Below the pieces are notes generated by a model that saw only the letters and a program-made list of their open reading frames with translations, had not been told where the DNA came from and did not search any database. The translations under genes were made by a program, and so were the position numbers. From Nitratireductor thuwali (GTDB taxonomy: Bacteria > Pseudomonadota > Alphaproteobacteria > Rhizobiales > Rhizobiaceae), in NCBI RefSeq assembly GCF_036621415.1, contig NZ_CP030941.1:4028001-4092000 (forward strand): DNA of 64,000 nucleotides, read 5' to 3'. Positions 1 through 12,495 of this stretch are shown here, piece by piece (position 1 is the first letter of the stretch; each line of letters opens with the position of its first letter).

Positions 1-1038
1 TGGACCGACTGGCGCATGGGCCGGCGGGAACGCGGCCGCGTGCCGCCAGCAGGCCTGGCGCGCAACCTGTTGCGCACAGTGCTCGTTTTCGCCGCAGGGC
101 TCGCAGCGACGTCCGTGATCGCGGGATTGGCGACGACGCTGTTCGGCGCGTGGCATTTCCAGCGCGCTTCGCCGCTGGCACTGCCGGCCAATCTGGCCGC
201 CATGCCGCTTGTCTCGCTTGTGGCGATGCCCGCGGCGGTTCTTGCGATCTTCGCGATGCCCTTCGGCCTCGACGGGTTCTTCCTGTCGATCATGGGACGC
301 GCCATAGCGGCGGTCATCGCCATCGCCGAATGGATATCCGACAGATCCCCCATCGATGCCGTCGGCCTGATGCCGCTTCCGGCGTTTCTGCTGCTGACGG
401 TGGCCTTCGTCGTGGCCGTCCTGTCGACCACGCGCGCAAGGCTGCTGGCCGCGCCGCTGGCGGTCGTCGGCTTCGGGCTTCTTGTCGCGCGCGAGCTGCC
501 CGCCGTGCTGATAAGCGAGGATGGCCGGCTGATGGGGGTGAGGACGGCCGATGGCGGCCTGGCGGTCAACCGCGCCCGGCCCAACGGTTTCACGATGGAC
601 GATTGGACCCGTGCCCTGAATGCCAAGATGGTGGTCAAGCCGCTGGTTGCCGGCAAGACCGCTGCGCCCGAGATGAAATCCCGCCAGTTTTCCTGCGTCA
701 ACGGGCTCTGTCTTATAGATAACCCGGCTGGGCATCTTATTGCCCACGCCGAGAATGCCGCAGCGGCAAAGCCAGTCTGTGAAACAGCATCCCTAATCGT
801 CGTCGACGACGCAACGGCTTCAAATCTGTGCTCCGGGAGCAAGGCACTCGTCTTCACCAAGCGCGACCTCGCGCTCAGGGGAAGTGCGGCGGTCTGGCTG
901 GCGGGTCCCGGCGAAGCGAGGACCGAATTCGCCCAGGCGATCAGCCAGCCCTATCGGCCCTGGCACACGCAGCGGCAATATTGGCGCGCCGCCCGCGGCC
1001 TTCCGCCTTACCGGCGCAAGACAGGCCAGGATCAGTAG
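1..1038 (+). CDS. comEC: ComEC/Rec2 competence family protein, C-terminal part (5' end outside window)
   Basis: This open frame runs in from the left edge without a start, so only the C-terminal ~345 residues are present. The first half is hydrophobic with several membrane segments, like the ComEC/Rec2 channel that passes single-stranded DNA across the inner membrane. The second half is a soluble tail with several cysteines, resembling the degenerate metallo-beta-lactamase-like tail of rhizobial ComEC. The gene converges on lexA and the two stop regions overlap by 7 bp (1032-1038). A ComEC neighbour beside lexA is familiar in rhizobia. Family assignment rests on remembered resemblance and context; the diagnostic N-terminal domain is not in the window. 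Confidence 0.75.
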   Translation, partial: WTDWRMGRRERGRVPPAGLARNLLRTVLVFAAGLAATSVIAGLATTLFGAWHFQRASPLALPANLAAMPLVSLVAMPAAVLAIFAMPFGLDGFFLSIMGRAIAAVIAIAEWISDRSPIDAVGLMPLPAFLLLTVAFVVAVLSTTRARLLAAPLAVVGFGLLVARELPAVLISEDGRLMGVRTADGGLAVNRARPNGFTMDDWTRALNAKMVVKPLVAGKTAAPEMKSRQFSCVNGLCLIDNPAGHLIAHAENAAAAKPVCETASLIVVDDATASNLCSGSKALVFTKRDLALRGSAAVWLAGPGEARTEFAQAISQPYRPWHTQRQYWRAARGLPPYRRKTGQDQ

Positions 1039-1748
1039 CGCCGGATCAGCCCGATAAGCTTGCCCTGAACCTTTACCCGGTCGGGACCGAAGATGCGCGT
1101 CTCATAGGCGGGGTTGGCCGCCTCCAGCGCGATCGAGGCGCCCTTGCGGCGGAAGCGCTTGAGGGTCGCCTCCTCCTCGTCGACCAAGGCGACGACGATT
1201 TCGCCCGGATTGGCCGTCTGCGTCTCGCGGATGATCACCGTGTCGCCGTCGAAAATGCCGGCCTCGATCATCGAGTCGCCTTTGACCTCGAGCGCGTAGT
1301 GTTCGCCGCCCGTCAACATGTCCGGCGGGACGCCGATGGAATGCGTCTGGTGCTGAATGGCCTCGATAGGCACGCCGGCGGCGATCCGGCCCATGACAGG
1401 CACGGAGATTACACTGACGTCGTCGTCATTGCTCGCCGAGGGCTTCGGCCGCGAAGATGCGGCGGGCCTGCCAAGGCTGCCCTGGATCACGCTGGGCGAG
1501 AACCTGCGCTGGGCGTTGAGTCCCGGAGCGATGGAATCGGGAAGGCGCAGCACCTCCAGCGCCCGGGCGCGGTTCGGCAGGCGGCGGATGAAGCCGCGCT
1601 CCTCCAGCGCCGTGATCAGGCGGTGGATGCCCGATTTGGAAGCAAGATCCAGCGCCTCCTTCATCTCGTCGAAGGAGGGCGGAATGCCGGTCTCCTTCAA
1701 CCGCTCGTGAATGAAGAGCAGCAACTCGTGCTGTTTGCGCGTCAGCAT
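1032..1748 (-). CDS. lexA: LexA SOS repressor / S24 autoprotease
   Basis: A 238-residue LexA that represses SOS genes until RecA-stimulated self-cleavage. Residues 1-65 form the winged-helix DNA-binding domain ([20 protein letters not shown]). The cleavage site Ala124-Gly125 sits in RIAAGVP. Ser159 (KGDSM) and Lys197 (ATLKRF) form the catalytic dyad. The start at 1748 gives the canonical [11 protein letters not shown]-terminus; the frame stays open further upstream, but that extension has no LexA character. A GTTC-N7-GTTC operator lies about 50 bp upstream, indicating autoregulation. The moeA stop lies 89 bp upstream on the same strand, so lexA probably has its own promoter. Confidence 0.97.
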   Translation of the reverse strand: MLTRKQHELLLFIHERLKETGIPPSFDEMKEALDLASKSGIHRLITALEERGFIRRLPNRARALEVLRLPDSIAPGLNAQRRFSPSVIQGSLGRPAASSRPKPSASNDDDVSVISVPVMGRIAAGVPIEAIQHQTHSIGVPPDMLTGGEHYALEVKGDSMIEAGIFDGDTVIIRETQTANPGEIVVALVDEEEATLKRFRRKGASIALEAANPAYETRIFGPDRVKVQGKLIGLIRRY

Positions 1749-1797
1749 TGTTCCAACCTCGGGAATCAGAAAAACAAAACCAGAACAGACCGTATCT

Positions 1798-1812
1798 GTT
1801 CCATTTGTGTTC
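1798..1812 (-). promoter_or_regulatory. LexA operator (SOS box) of lexA
   Basis: The plus strand reads GTTC CATTTGT GTTC, which is GAAC-N7-GAAC on the lexA coding strand, the established direct-repeat SOS box of alphaproteobacteria. It lies 49 bp upstream of the lexA start. A further GAAC at 1783-1786 makes a GAAC-N11-GTTC dyad with the first GTTC. Confidence 0.85.
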
Positions 1813-1837
1813 CGCAATACCCAAAATACAGGCAGGA

Positions 1838-3040
1838 TTATCGCAGCATCAGCACGCGGCAGCGCTCTCCGGCCGCGCTCGCCGGGGCGCCGGGTTCGCG
1901 GATGATAAGGGCGTTGGAGGCGGCCAGGGTCGACAGCATCGACGAATCCTGCACATCGAAGGGCGAGGCCATCAGCCCGTCCTGCCCGGAAATGACCGAG
2001 GCGCGCACGTAGTCCTGGCGATGGTCGTTGGCCTTCATCGGTTGGGCAAGAATGGCCGAGCGCAGTTCGGGCAGATAGGTGCGGCCGGAAAACCGGGCGA
2101 CCAGCGGCCTCAGGAACAGATGCGAACACACGAAGGTCGAGACCGGATTGCCGGGCAGTCCCAGAACCCGCGTTCCGCCGAACCGGCCGAACATCAGCGG
2201 CTTTCCAGGTCGCATCGCGATCTTCCAGAAGGCGAGCTCCATGCCTTCGCCGACAAGCACCTCGCGCACCAGATCGTGCTCTCCCACCGAGGCGCCGCCG
2301 AGCGTGACGATGATGTCGGCCGCCTCGCCCAGCGCGGCCCGTATGGCGCCGGCGATGGCGGCGCGATCGTCGCCGACGATGCCAAGATCAACGATTTCGG
2401 CGCCGTCCGCACGCGCGAGCGCCGCCACGGACAGATTGTTGGATGCCACGATCTGGTCGGGGCCGGGCTCGGTTCCCGGCGGCACGAGTTCGTCGCCCGT
2501 GGCGACGATGGCGATCCGCGGACGGCGCACGACCGGCAGGCGGCCATAACCTGCGGCTCCGGCCAGCGAGAGGGCGGCGGGATCGAGGACGCGGCCGGCA
2601 TCGAGGAGAACGTCGCCTTGCTCGAAATCAAGCCCGGCGCGCCGGATATGGCGGCCGGGCTCCACGCTCTCCCGTGCCTCAACGACATCGCCGTCGGCCT
2701 CGGCGTTCTCCTGGATGAGGATTGCATCGGCGCCCTGCGGCATCGGCGCCCCGGTAAAGATGCGCACCGCCTCGCCGGGACCGAGCCTGCCCGCATAGCG
2801 CTTGCCGGCGGCGGAAGCTCCGATCAGGCGCAGGCGGGCCGGTGGGTTTGCCAGGTCGGCAGCACGCACCGCATAGCCGTCCATGGCGGAGGCATCGAAG
2901 GGAGGCTGGGTGCGCCGCGCGCTCAGCGCCGAAGCCAGGACCCGCCCGGCGGCGGCCGCTATCGGCACGTCCTCGCTGTCCAGCGCGCGCACGCCGTCGA
3001 GCATGCGGTCGAGCGCCTCGTCAACCGGCAGGAGCGCCAT
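1838..3040 (-). CDS. moeA: Molybdopterin molybdenumtransferase MoeA
   Basis: This is a 400-residue MoeA, which inserts molybdate into adenylated molybdopterin in Mo-cofactor synthesis. Family motifs visible include [12 protein letters not shown], the ATGDEL turn, a [11 protein letters not shown] stretch (the family usually has TSGGVSVGE-D), and GLPGNPVST near the C-terminus. The start [10 protein letters not shown] at 3040 overlaps the end of moaC by 20 bp, so the two are translationally linked. The neighbours moaC and the trp genes match the conserved rhizobial order. Confidence 0.95.
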   Translation of the reverse strand: MALLPVDEALDRMLDGVRALDSEDVPIAAAAGRVLASALSARRTQPPFDASAMDGYAVRAADLANPPARLRLIGASAAGKRYAGRLGPGEAVRIFTGAPMPQGADAILIQENAEADGDVVEARESVEPGRHIRRAGLDFEQGDVLLDAGRVLDPAALSLAGAAGYGRLPVVRRPRIAIVATGDELVPPGTEPGPDQIVASNNLSVAALARADGAEIVDLGIVGDDRAAIAGAIRAALGEAADIIVTLGGASVGEHDLVREVLVGEGMELAFWKIAMRPGKPLMFGRFGGTRVLGLPGNPVSTFVCSHLFLRPLVARFSGRTYLPELRSAILAQPMKANDHRQDYVRASVISGQDGLMASPFDVQDSSMLSTLAASNALIIREPGAPASAAGERCRVLMLR

Positions 3041-3536
3041 CGGACCCTTGCTCCCGCCGCCATTCCCCGGATTTTCCGCCGGTCTTGCTGACCAGCCGCA
3101 CATCGGTGATTTCCATGGATTTGTCGAGCGCCTTGGCCATGTCGTAGATGGTCAGGCAGGCTATGGAGACCGCCGTCAGCGCCTCCATTTCCACGCCCGT
3201 CTTTCCGCTTACGCGCACGGTGGCGGTAACGCGCAGCCCGGGCAGCGCCTCGTCCGGAACGATGTCGACCACGACCTGGTTGAGCGCCAGCGGGTGGCAC
3301 AGGGGGATCAGCTCGTGGGTCTTCTTGGCGGCCATGATGCCGGCGATGCGGGCTGTGGCGATCACGTCGCCCTTCTTGGCGTTGCCCACCAGGATGGCTT
3401 CCAGCGTCGCCGGGCTCATCGACACCGCGCCTTCGGCAACGGCTACGCGTACGGTCTCCGCCTTCGCGCCGACGTCGACCATGCGGGCTTCGCCGCCGGT
3501 TCCCAGATGCGTAAGCCTTTCACTCTCGCCTGCCAT
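3021..3536 (-). CDS. moaC: Cyclic pyranopterin monophosphate synthase MoaC
   Basis: A 171-residue MoaC, which with MoaA converts GTP to cyclic pyranopterin monophosphate, the first step of Mo-cofactor synthesis. Visible motifs are the GNAKKGD segment, [13 protein letters not shown] and [23 protein letters not shown], the family signature around the active site. The ATG shares one base with the trpC stop (TAATG), so it is coupled to trpC, and its 3' end overlaps moeA. The C-terminus runs about 10 residues past the usual end and is rich in G, A and E. Confidence 0.96.
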   Translation of the reverse strand: MAGESERLTHLGTGGEARMVDVGAKAETVRVAVAEGAVSMSPATLEAILVGNAKKGDVIATARIAGIMAAKKTHELIPLCHPLALNQVVVDIVPDEALPGLRVTATVRVSGKTGVEMEALTAVSIACLTIYDMAKALDKSMEITDVRLVSKTGGKSGEWRREQGSDGAPAG

Positions 3537-4351
3537 TATTCGGCAGCCTGCGTGCCCGTCTCGCGGCCCAGAAGCGCCCGCGTGGCGGCGGCGACGTCGT
3601 TGTGGCGCATGAGGCTTTCGCCGACGAGGAAGGTTCCGATGCCGGCCTTAAGAAGCCGCAGGCAATCCTCATGGGTGAAGATGCCGCTTTCGCCGACGAT
3701 CAGGCGGTCGTCCGGGACCATGGGTGCAAGGCGCTCGGAAGTTTCAAGCGCGGTCTCAAAGGTCCGCAGGTTGCGGTTGTTGATGCCGATCAGCGGCGAA
3801 TCCAGGCGAAGCGCGCGCTCGAGCTCCGGTTCGTCGTGAACCTCGATCAGGACATCCATGCCAAGCGCGAAAGCGGTCTCCTCAAGTGCCTTCGCCTCGT
3901 CGTCGGCAACGCTCGCCATGATGACAAGAATTGCGTCGGCGCCCCAGGAGCGGGCCTCGTAGACCTGGTAAGGCTCGAACATGAAGTCCTTGCGCAGCAC
4001 CGGCAGGCCGCAGGCCGCGCGTGCGGCGGTCAGGAATTCTGGCGCGCCCTGAAAGGAAGGTGCGTCCGTAAGGATCGAAAGACAGGCCGCGCCGCCCGCC
4101 TCATAGGCCCTGGCCAGGGCGGGCGGATCGAAATCGGCCCGGATGAGCCCCTTTGAGGGGCTGGCCTTCTTGACCTCGGCGATCAGCGCGAGACCGCCGG
4201 CCGCGCGCCGGGTCCGCAGGGCTTCGAAGAAGCCGCGCGCAGGGGCGGCATCGCGTGCGCGCGCCTTGATCTCGTTCTCCGGCACCGCCGCCTTGGCCGC
4301 GGCGATCTCGCCGCGCTTATAGGCCTCGATCTTGCGCAGAATATCGACCAT
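3536..4351 (-). CDS. trpC: Indole-3-glycerol-phosphate synthase
   Basis: A 271-residue TIM-barrel enzyme that closes the indole ring in tryptophan synthesis. Diagnostic blocks are [72 protein letters not shown] and [11 protein letters not shown]. It is a single-function enzyme, not fused to TrpF. It lies 9 bp downstream of trpD and ends in a TAATG overlap with moaC, so trpD-trpC-moaC-moeA probably share a transcript. Confidence 0.97.
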   Translation of the reverse strand: MVDILRKIEAYKRGEIAAAKAAVPENEIKARARDAAPARGFFEALRTRRAAGGLALIAEVKKASPSKGLIRADFDPPALARAYEAGGAACLSILTDAPSFQGAPEFLTAARAACGLPVLRKDFMFEPYQVYEARSWGADAILVIMASVADDEAKALEETAFALGMDVLIEVHDEPELERALRLDSPLIGINNRNLRTFETALETSERLAPMVPDDRLIVGESGIFTHEDCLRLLKAGIGTFLVGESLMRHNDVAAATRALLGRETGTQAAE

Positions 4352-4360
4352 GGCCCTACC

Positions 4361-5377
4361 TTACGCCCGCCGGTTGGAGATTTCGACCAGCTTTTCCAGC
4401 CTTGCCAGCGCCGAGCCGCTGTCGATCGACCGGGCGGCCAGTTGCACACCTTCCGTGATGCTGCCCGCCTTGCCGGCCACCACCAGGGCGCCGCCGGCGT
4501 TGAGAACAGCGATGTCGCGGTAGGCGTTCTGCGCGCCTTCCAGCACGGCCCGCAGCGCCCGGGCGTTGTGCTGTGCATCGCCGCCCCTGATCTCGTCGAT
4601 CGAGACGCGCGCAAGCCCCGCTTCCTCCGGCGTCAGTTCGAAGCAGCGCACGAGACCGTCCTCGAGGGCGGCAATCTGGGTCGTGCCCGTGGTCGACATC
4701 TCGTCGAGGCCGTCGCCGTGCACCACCCACGCTCTTTCGGCGCCCTGCTGCTTGAGCACATGGGCCAGCGGCTCGACCCACTCTTCGGCGAACACGCCGA
4801 CGAGCTGGCGCTTGACGCTGGCCGGATTGGAAAGCGGGCCGAGCAGATTGAAGATCGTTCGCGTGCCCAGCTCCACCCGCATCGGGCCGACATGGCGCAT
4901 GGCCGAATGGTGGGCCGGCGCGAACATGAAGCCGAGGCCGGCCTCGCGCACGCAGGCGGAGATCGCCTCGGGCCCGATCTCGATATTGACCCCGAGGGCA
5001 GCCAGACTGTCGGCCGCGCCCGAACGCGAGGAAAGCGCACGATTGCCGTGCTTGGCCACGGGAACGCCCGCGCCGGCCACGATGAAGGCGGCGCAGGTCG
5101 ACACGTTGTAGGTCCCCGAGGAGTCGCCCCCGGTGCCGACGATGTCGACGGCGCCTTCCGGCGCATCGACCGGCAGCATCTTCGCCCGCATTGTCTCTAC
5201 GGCGCCGCTTATTTCGTCCACGGTCTCGCCGCGCACCCTCAGCGCCATGAGGAAGCCGCCGATCTGGCTCGGCGTGGCTTCGCCCGACATGATGATGTCG
5301 AACGCATCCCGCGCTTCCTCGAAGCTCAGCGACCTGCCGGCGGCAACGGTCGCGATATGTGCTTTCAGATCCGCCAT
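4361..5377 (-). CDS. trpD: Anthranilate phosphoribosyltransferase
   Basis: The 338-residue TrpD transfers phosphoribosyl from PRPP to anthranilate. The PRPP/Mg motif [14 protein letters not shown], the [22 protein letters not shown] block and the GPLSNPA loop ([18 protein letters not shown]) are all present. Length is typical for the monofunctional enzyme. It follows ppiD by 7 bp on the same strand, the usual alphaproteobacterial arrangement. Confidence 0.97.
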   Translation of the reverse strand: MADLKAHIATVAAGRSLSFEEARDAFDIIMSGEATPSQIGGFLMALRVRGETVDEISGAVETMRAKMLPVDAPEGAVDIVGTGGDSSGTYNVSTCAAFIVAGAGVPVAKHGNRALSSRSGAADSLAALGVNIEIGPEAISACVREAGLGFMFAPAHHSAMRHVGPMRVELGTRTIFNLLGPLSNPASVKRQLVGVFAEEWVEPLAHVLKQQGAERAWVVHGDGLDEMSTTGTTQIAALEDGLVRCFELTPEEAGLARVSIDEIRGGDAQHNARALRAVLEGAQNAYRDIAVLNAGGALVVAGKAGSITEGVQLAARSIDSGSALARLEKLVEISNRRA

Positions 5378-5384
5378 CGGACGA

Positions 5385-7271
5385 TCAGAAGCTGAGCGCT
5401 TGCTGGATGGCGCCCTGGTTCACCGTCACGCCATGTTCGGCCTGAAGGCGGGTGACGAGTTGGTTGACCAGATCGTTGGACAGGTTCTGCTGCACGGATC
5501 GCGCCAGATCGTCCGGCAAAGCATCCGCCGACGCGGTGGCGGGCGCAAAGACCTCCGTTACCTTGAACAGGAACTGACCGTCGCCGGCAGGATTGTCGAA
5601 GATGCCCGTTTCGCCCTGAGCGACCGAGAAGACGGCGGCCACGCCGTCCCGTCCGATGGTCGCATCGTTCGCCTGGCGTTTGAGCCCGCGCCGGACCTCC
5701 TTCTGCAGGCCGAGCTCGGAAGCGATCTCATCCAGCGACTTTCCCGCCTGCACCTCTTCCTGGAGTTCGCGGGCGCGTGCCGTCAGCTTTTCGCGGGCCC
5801 GCTCATCCTTCCAGTCGGCCACGACCTTCTCGCGCACCTCGTCCAGCGAACGGTCGCGGGCCGGAACGACATCGGCGACCTCGTAGAACAGGAAACCGTT
5901 GGATCCCAGATTGAGCGGCGGGTTCTCGACGCCTTCCTCGGTGTCGAAGGCCGCCGAAATGAGGTCGCTCGAAGCGGGCAAGTCGCGGATGATCTCGCCG
6001 TCGGGATTCTGGCCGGTACGGTCGACCGCCTCGACGGTCTCCATTTCCAGCTTGAGGCTGGCGGCGGCTTCCTGCATCGACTGGCCGCCCGCCCGTGCGT
6101 CTTCATAGGCGTCGTAGGTGTCCAGCAGGACCCGGCTCGCTTCGTCCAGCGCCAGCTCCTGCCGGATCTCTTCGGAGACTTCCTCCAGCGGCACGGCCCT
6201 TTCGGGCAGCACCTCCACCACGCGGACGAGCGCCGGACCGAAGGGACTGTCGATCACGTCGCTGGTGTTTCCCTCCTCGACCGAATAGACCGCCTCGGCA
6301 ATGGCCTCGTCGGCGATCGCCTCGCGGGTCATCTCCTCGAAGCGCACGTCCGAAGCCGGCGCGCCGCTCATCGACAACAGATCGTCAAAGCTCGATCCGG
6401 TCCTGAGGGCCTCGCGCGCGGTCTCGGCCTCCTCCCGGGTGGAATAGGTGATCTTGTCGAAGGTCCGCCGCTCGGCGGTCGTGTATCGGTCCTTGTTCTC
6501 CTCGTAGTAGGAGCGGACCTGTTCGTCGGAAATCACCGACGGGTCGGCTATGTCCTCGGGCTCGAGCTTCACATAATTGATCTGGCGGTACTCGGGCGCC
6601 GCATAGCGCTCCTTGTTTTCCTCGAACCAGCTCTGGAGCTCTTCCCCGGTCGGCTCCTCGATGGGCTCGACCAGGCTGCGCGGCAGCGCCACATATTCGA
6701 TGGTACGGTCTTCGCCGCGATAAAGGGCGATGCTCTCGAGCAGCGTCTGCGGCGCCGAGATGCCGCCCGAAACGGCATCCACGATCTGCTGCCTGACGGC
6801 GGCCTGTTCGCGCTGCCTGAGATACTCCTCCGGCCGGACGCCGGACTGGCTGAGCACGAATTCGAACTGACGACGGTCGAAGCGCCCGCTGGCGTTCTGG
6901 AAAGCGGGGTTCGAAGCCACGAACTCGGCGACCTTCTGCTGGGAAACGCCGAGATTCATCTCGCTGGCCGTTTCCTCCAGTGCCGCACCTGCCGCCAGCT
7001 CGGCCAATACCTGGTTGTCGAGGCCGAAGGCGACGGCCTGCTCGCGCGTCACCCGCGTTCCAAGCTGTTGGGATATCTGCGCGATCTGACGGTCGTAGGC
7101 CAGCCGGAACTCCTGGGCCGATACCGACGTGTCGCCGGCGGTCACGACGGTTTGATTGGCATCGGAGAACATCTGCCCGGAAATGCCCCAAACGGCGAAA
7201 CTCATGACCAAAAGAACAAGCAGGAGCTTGGCGATCCAGGTGGTGGCTGCGTGTCGGAGGCTTTCAAGCAT
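5385..7271 (-). CDS. ppiD: PpiD/SurA-type periplasmic peptidyl-prolyl isomerase
   Basis: A 628-residue inner-membrane-anchored folding factor. A single N-terminal membrane segment (residues ~12-35, [21 protein letters not shown]) is followed by a SurA_N-like helical region and a parvulin-type rotamase domain, as in PpiD. It probably helps secreted proteins leave the SecYEG translocon. The start [12 protein letters not shown] at 7271 is preferred; a TTG 36 bp upstream would add 12 residues not expected for the family. It is divergent from tpiA across a 137-bp gap and heads the trp/mo cluster. Confidence 0.88.
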   Translation of the reverse strand: MLESLRHAATTWIAKLLLVLLVMSFAVWGISGQMFSDANQTVVTAGDTSVSAQEFRLAYDRQIAQISQQLGTRVTREQAVAFGLDNQVLAELAAGAALEETASEMNLGVSQQKVAEFVASNPAFQNASGRFDRRQFEFVLSQSGVRPEEYLRQREQAAVRQQIVDAVSGGISAPQTLLESIALYRGEDRTIEYVALPRSLVEPIEEPTGEELQSWFEENKERYAAPEYRQINYVKLEPEDIADPSVISDEQVRSYYEENKDRYTTAERRTFDKITYSTREEAETAREALRTGSSFDDLLSMSGAPASDVRFEEMTREAIADEAIAEAVYSVEEGNTSDVIDSPFGPALVRVVEVLPERAVPLEEVSEEIRQELALDEASRVLLDTYDAYEDARAGGQSMQEAAASLKLEMETVEAVDRTGQNPDGEIIRDLPASSDLISAAFDTEEGVENPPLNLGSNGFLFYEVADVVPARDRSLDEVREKVVADWKDERAREKLTARARELQEEVQAGKSLDEIASELGLQKEVRRGLKRQANDATIGRDGVAAVFSVAQGETGIFDNPAGDGQFLFKVTEVFAPATASADALPDDLARSVQQNLSNDLVNQLVTRLQAEHGVTVNQGAIQQALSF

Positions 7272-7408
7272 GCTGGTTCCGATGTCTTTCCGGTTGAACT
7301 TAAACAACGACCAATGGGCATAACGCCCCCGCGCGCCACTGTCGATTGCTTTGTGGCCGTATTTTGGTAGTGAACAGGTCGAAGGTCCACCAGATCGAAC
7401 GGAACGCC

Positions 7409-8170
7409 ATGACCCCCGACATCCGCCCCCTGATCGCCGGAAACTGGAAAATGCACGGAACGCGTTCTTCCCTGAGCGAGCTGAAGGCCATGGCCGAGGG
7501 CTTCGCGCAATACGCAGGAAATGCCGACGGGCTGATCTGCCCGCCGGCGACCCTGCTTCACGAGGCGGCGGCGACGGTGCGGGGGCTGGCGTTCTCGATC
7601 GGCGGCCAGGATTGTCATGCCGAGGAAAAGGGCGCTCACACCGGCGACATTTCCGCCGAAATGCTCGCCGACTGCGGCGCTGCCCATGTCATCGTCGGCC
7701 ACTCGGAACGCCGGACCGACCACGGCGAATCGGACGAGACCGTCGCGAAAAAGGCAAGGGCGGCCTGGCGCGCCGGGCTGGTGGCCATCATCTGCATCGG
7801 CGAGACGAGGGATCAGCGCGAAGCCGGCGAGACGCTCCGCGTGCTTTCGCGGCAGATCTCCGGCTCCGTTCCCGACGAGGCCACGGCCCACAACACGGTC
7901 ATCGCCTATGAGCCGGTCTGGGCGATCGGCACGGGCCTAACCCCCACGGCCGACGACGTGGCGGAGGCGCACGCCCATTTGCGGGCCGAGCTTCGCCAAA
8001 GGCTTGGCGAGAAGGCGGAGCGGATGCGGATCCTTTATGGCGGCTCGGTCAAGCCTTCCAATGCGGCCGAGCTTCTGGCGGTGCCGAATGTCGACGGCGC
8101 GCTCGTCGGCGGAGCCAGCCTCAAGGCCGACGATTTCCTGGGGATCGCCAGGGCTGCGGCCCAGCGGTAG
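7409..8170 (+). CDS. tpiA: Triosephosphate isomerase
   Basis: This 253-residue glycolytic enzyme interconverts DHAP and glyceraldehyde-3-phosphate. Signature elements are AGNWKMHG (catalytic Lys), GHSERR (catalytic His), [11 protein letters not shown] (catalytic Glu) and YGGSVKP phosphate binding. The ATG at 7409 gives the normal N-terminus; the frame could extend 21 codons upstream, but without family similarity. Confidence 0.97.
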   Translation: MTPDIRPLIAGNWKMHGTRSSLSELKAMAEGFAQYAGNADGLICPPATLLHEAAATVRGLAFSIGGQDCHAEEKGAHTGDISAEMLADCGAAHVIVGHSERRTDHGESDETVAKKARAAWRAGLVAIICIGETRDQREAGETLRVLSRQISGSVPDEATAHNTVIAYEPVWAIGTGLTPTADDVAEAHAHLRAELRQRLGEKAERMRILYGGSVKPSNAAELLAVPNVDGALVGGASLKADDFLGIARAAAQR

Positions 8171-8316
8171 GGCGCATCCCGCGCCGATTTCTTGCAAAGG
8201 CGGCGATCGCGCTTATCTCTGGCGTACGGGGACTTGGAAAAACCTGCAAAGCCATGTAATGAGCCGCATCTGCGGTTCGCCGCTGGGTTTTGTCGCGCGA
8301 AGCGCCGGAAGGATTC

Positions 8317-8700
8317 ATGCAGACTGTCATCATCGTCATTCATTTGCTCGTCGTGCTCGCGCTGGTCGGCGCGGTCCTCATGCAGCGCTCCGAGGGAGGC
8401 GGTCTTGGCATCGGCGGAGGGTCCGGCTTCATGTCGGCGCGCGGCGCGGCCAACGCACTGACGCGCACCACCTCGATCCTCGCCGCGGCCTTCTTCGCCA
8501 CCTCGCTCGCCCTGTCCGTTCTGGCGCGCTACGAGGCACGGCCGACGGACATACTCGAGAACCTGCCCCAGACGCAGTCCGATACCCAGGACGGCTCGGG
8601 CGGCATTCTGGACCAGCTCGGCGGCAGCGTTCAGCCTACGGAACCGGCCGATGAAGGCGAGGCGCCAAGCCCGGAACCGCAGGTTCCCAACGGCCAGTAA
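8317..8700 (+). CDS. secG: SecG, preprotein translocase subunit
   Basis: The 127-residue SecG is the small SecYEG subunit. It has two membrane helices (residues ~3-22 and ~55-73) separated by the conserved loop QRSEGGGLGIGGGSGFMSARGAANALTRTT. The acidic, proline-rich C-terminal tail is typical of rhizobia. A GGAAGGA ribosome site precedes the ATG at 8317. It lies between tpiA and pyrG, a common order. Confidence 0.95.
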   Translation: MQTVIIVIHLLVVLALVGAVLMQRSEGGGLGIGGGSGFMSARGAANALTRTTSILAAAFFATSLALSVLARYEARPTDILENLPQTQSDTQDGSGGILDQLGGSVQPTEPADEGEAPSPEPQVPNGQ

Positions 8701-8739
8701 GGGACGGGCAGCGACCGTCTCCAAGCCACTCCCTATGAT

Positions 8740-8766
8740 CAAGGCGCGGACGTTTCCCGCGCCTTG
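8740..8766 (+). terminator. Possible intrinsic terminator after secG
   Basis: A strong inverted repeat (CAAGGCGCGG against CCGCGCCTTG with a short loop) lies 40 bp after the secG stop. The T-tract after the stem is poor (GTTATGGG), so it may be only a 3' stem-loop. Confidence 0.5.
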
Positions 8767-8790
8767 GTTATGGGCAAATGCGCGGGCTGA

Positions 8791-10527
<1,737 letters not shown>

Positions 10528-10567
10528 GGGCGATCGGGCACGTGCCCCGTGCAACTGGAGCATGATC

Positions 10568-11446
10568 ATGCCGCCACCGCCGATCGACCACTGCGTATTG
10601 CCCGTCGCCCGGCTGGACGAGGCGCGCCGCCGCATGTCCGCCCTTGGCTTCTCCGTCGCCCCGGACGCAGCCCATCCGTTCGGCACGGGCAATGCCTGCG
10701 TCTTCTTCTCCAACGGCACATATCTTGAGCCGCTCGCGCGGATCGACGATGGGCGGGCCTTTGAAGCCGCTGCCGGCGGCAATGTATTCGTCGGGCGCGA
10801 CGGAGCCTTTCGCGCCCGATATGGGCAGGAGGGCTTTTCCGCGATCGTGCTGGCCACGGACGACGCCTTGAGCGATCACCGCAGGTTCGTCGAGCAAGGC
10901 ATAAGCCCCGGCGCAGTGCTGGAGTTTTCGAGGCCGTTCACCGACGCCGGCGGCAAGGCAGCGCAGGCTTCGTTCCGTCTCGCCTTCGCGGCGCCTCCCG
11001 GATGGCCGGGCAGCTTCTGTTTCACATGCCAGCGCCTGAACCCGCTTCCCGTCGACCGCTCCGAACTCGTGCGCCACGCAAACGGGGCAACGGCAGTCGG
11101 CAAAATCCTCGTCACCGCCGCCGACCCCCAATCCGCCGGCCGCTTCTTTGCCGCCTTCGCCGGTTCGCAATCGTCGGAACGGGCGGACGGCCTGCTTGAC
11201 GTTTATCTGGCAAACGGCTCGATACAAATCGGCGCCCCGGAGACCTTGCGCGAAATCTATGGGATCACGGTTGAACCTTCTCCGGGTCCCAGGCCGGTCG
11301 GCATCGTTCTTCGTTGCGGTGACCAGGCACGTCCAAGGGCCGTGCTTGAGCGCGAAGGCATTCCGTTCGAGCAAACGCGCGATCACATTTGCATTGCGCC
11401 CGCGCCGGGGCAGGGTGCATATCTCCTGTTCGAGGAACAACCATGA
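10568..11446 (+). CDS. VOC (glyoxalase-like) family protein
   Basis: A 292-residue protein of the vicinal-oxygen-chelate superfamily, closest in style to the Glyoxalase_3-like group. [23 protein letters not shown] is the typical first beta-alpha-beta unit, and a second related unit begins near [19 protein letters not shown]. The substrate is unknown. The second of two close ATGs (10568) is preferred, with GGAG 7 nt before it. Its stop overlaps the kdsA start by 4 bp (ATGA), so the two are co-translated. Confidence 0.8.
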   Translation: MPPPPIDHCVLPVARLDEARRRMSALGFSVAPDAAHPFGTGNACVFFSNGTYLEPLARIDDGRAFEAAAGGNVFVGRDGAFRARYGQEGFSAIVLATDDALSDHRRFVEQGISPGAVLEFSRPFTDAGGKAAQASFRLAFAAPPGWPGSFCFTCQRLNPLPVDRSELVRHANGATAVGKILVTAADPQSAGRFFAAFAGSQSSERADGLLDVYLANGSIQIGAPETLREIYGITVEPSPGPRPVGIVLRCGDQARPRAVLEREGIPFEQTRDHICIAPAPGQGAYLLFEEQP

Positions 11447-12273
11447 CATCGCCCAATCCACGCGTCGCCATCGGCAGCACCCTGTTCTCCAACGACGCGC
11501 CCCTGGCGCTGATCGCCGGTCCCTGCCAGCTCGAATCGCGCGATCATGCGTTCGACATCGCCGGCAGGCTCAAGGAGCTTACCGCAAAGCTCGGCATCGG
11601 CTTCGTCTACAAGACGAGCTTCGACAAGGCCAACCGCACCTCGCTTTCGGGCCGGCGCGGCGCCGGCCTCGATAGGGCGCTGCCGATCTTCGCGGATCTG
11701 CGCCGCGAGCTGGGGGTGCCGGTGCTGACCGACGTCCACACCGAGGAGCAATGCGCGGTCGTCGCCGAAGCCGTCGACGTGCTGCAGATCCCGGCCTTCC
11801 TTTGCCGGCAGACCGATCTTCTGATCGCCGCCGCCAGCACCGGCAAGGTGGTGAATGTCAAGAAGGGCCAATTCCTGGCGCCCTGGGATATGAAGAACGT
11901 GGTGGCCAAGGTGACCGAATCGGGAAACGCCAACGTGCTCGTCACCGAGCGCGGCACGTCCTTCGGCTACAACACGCTGGTCTCCGACATGCGCGCCCTG
12001 CCGCAAATGGCCGAGTTCGGCGCGCCGGTCATCTTCGATGCCACCCATTCGGTGCAGCAGCCCGGCGGCATGGGCGGCTCAAGCGGCGGCGAGCGCCGCT
12101 TCGTCGAGACTCTGGCACGTGCGGCTGTCGCGGTGGGCGTGGCCGGCGTTTTCATCGAGACCCATGAAGACCCCGACAATGCACCCTCGGACGGCCCCAA
12201 CATGGTGCCGCTGCGGGATATGCCCGCCCTCCTCGATAAGCTCATGGCGTTTGACCGGGTAGCCAAGGGCTGA
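11443..12273 (+). CDS. kdsA: 3-deoxy-8-phosphooctulonate (KDO-8-P) synthase
   Basis: The 276-residue enzyme condenses arabinose-5-phosphate and PEP to KDO-8-phosphate for lipopolysaccharide. Visible blocks are [70 protein letters not shown] and [12 protein letters not shown]. Position 28 is Cys where the metal-independent E. coli enzyme has Asn, so this is probably the metal-dependent class (inference from known family alignments). It shares ATGA with the upstream VOC gene. Confidence 0.96.
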   Translation: MTSPNPRVAIGSTLFSNDAPLALIAGPCQLESRDHAFDIAGRLKELTAKLGIGFVYKTSFDKANRTSLSGRRGAGLDRALPIFADLRRELGVPVLTDVHTEEQCAVVAEAVDVLQIPAFLCRQTDLLIAAASTGKVVNVKKGQFLAPWDMKNVVAKVTESGNANVLVTERGTSFGYNTLVSDMRALPQMAEFGAPVIFDATHSVQQPGGMGGSSGGERRFVETLARAAVAVGVAGVFIETHEDPDNAPSDGPNMVPLRDMPALLDKLMAFDRVAKG

Positions 12274-12495
12274 GGCAAGAAGTTCCCGGCGCCTTTGCAA
12301 GTCCATCGGCTTATCGCGGCCGGCTTTTCGGCAGCAGCAATCCGAGAACTATTGTACATTACAAAATACTTACGTTCTTGAATGCCATGAATATGTCTCC
12401 CTTGAGCACGTCTCTATTCATTTACTCGGCGGTAGATGTTGCGGTCGGCCAAGCTTTGAGAGTACATCCTTCTCTGCGAGGGGGACGCGAAGCTT

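Noticed and set aside
5133..7370. A 745-codon plus-strand open frame
   Set aside because: It is antisense to ppiD and part of trpD; the low-complexity, Arg/Leu/Gly-rich translation marks it as a shadow.
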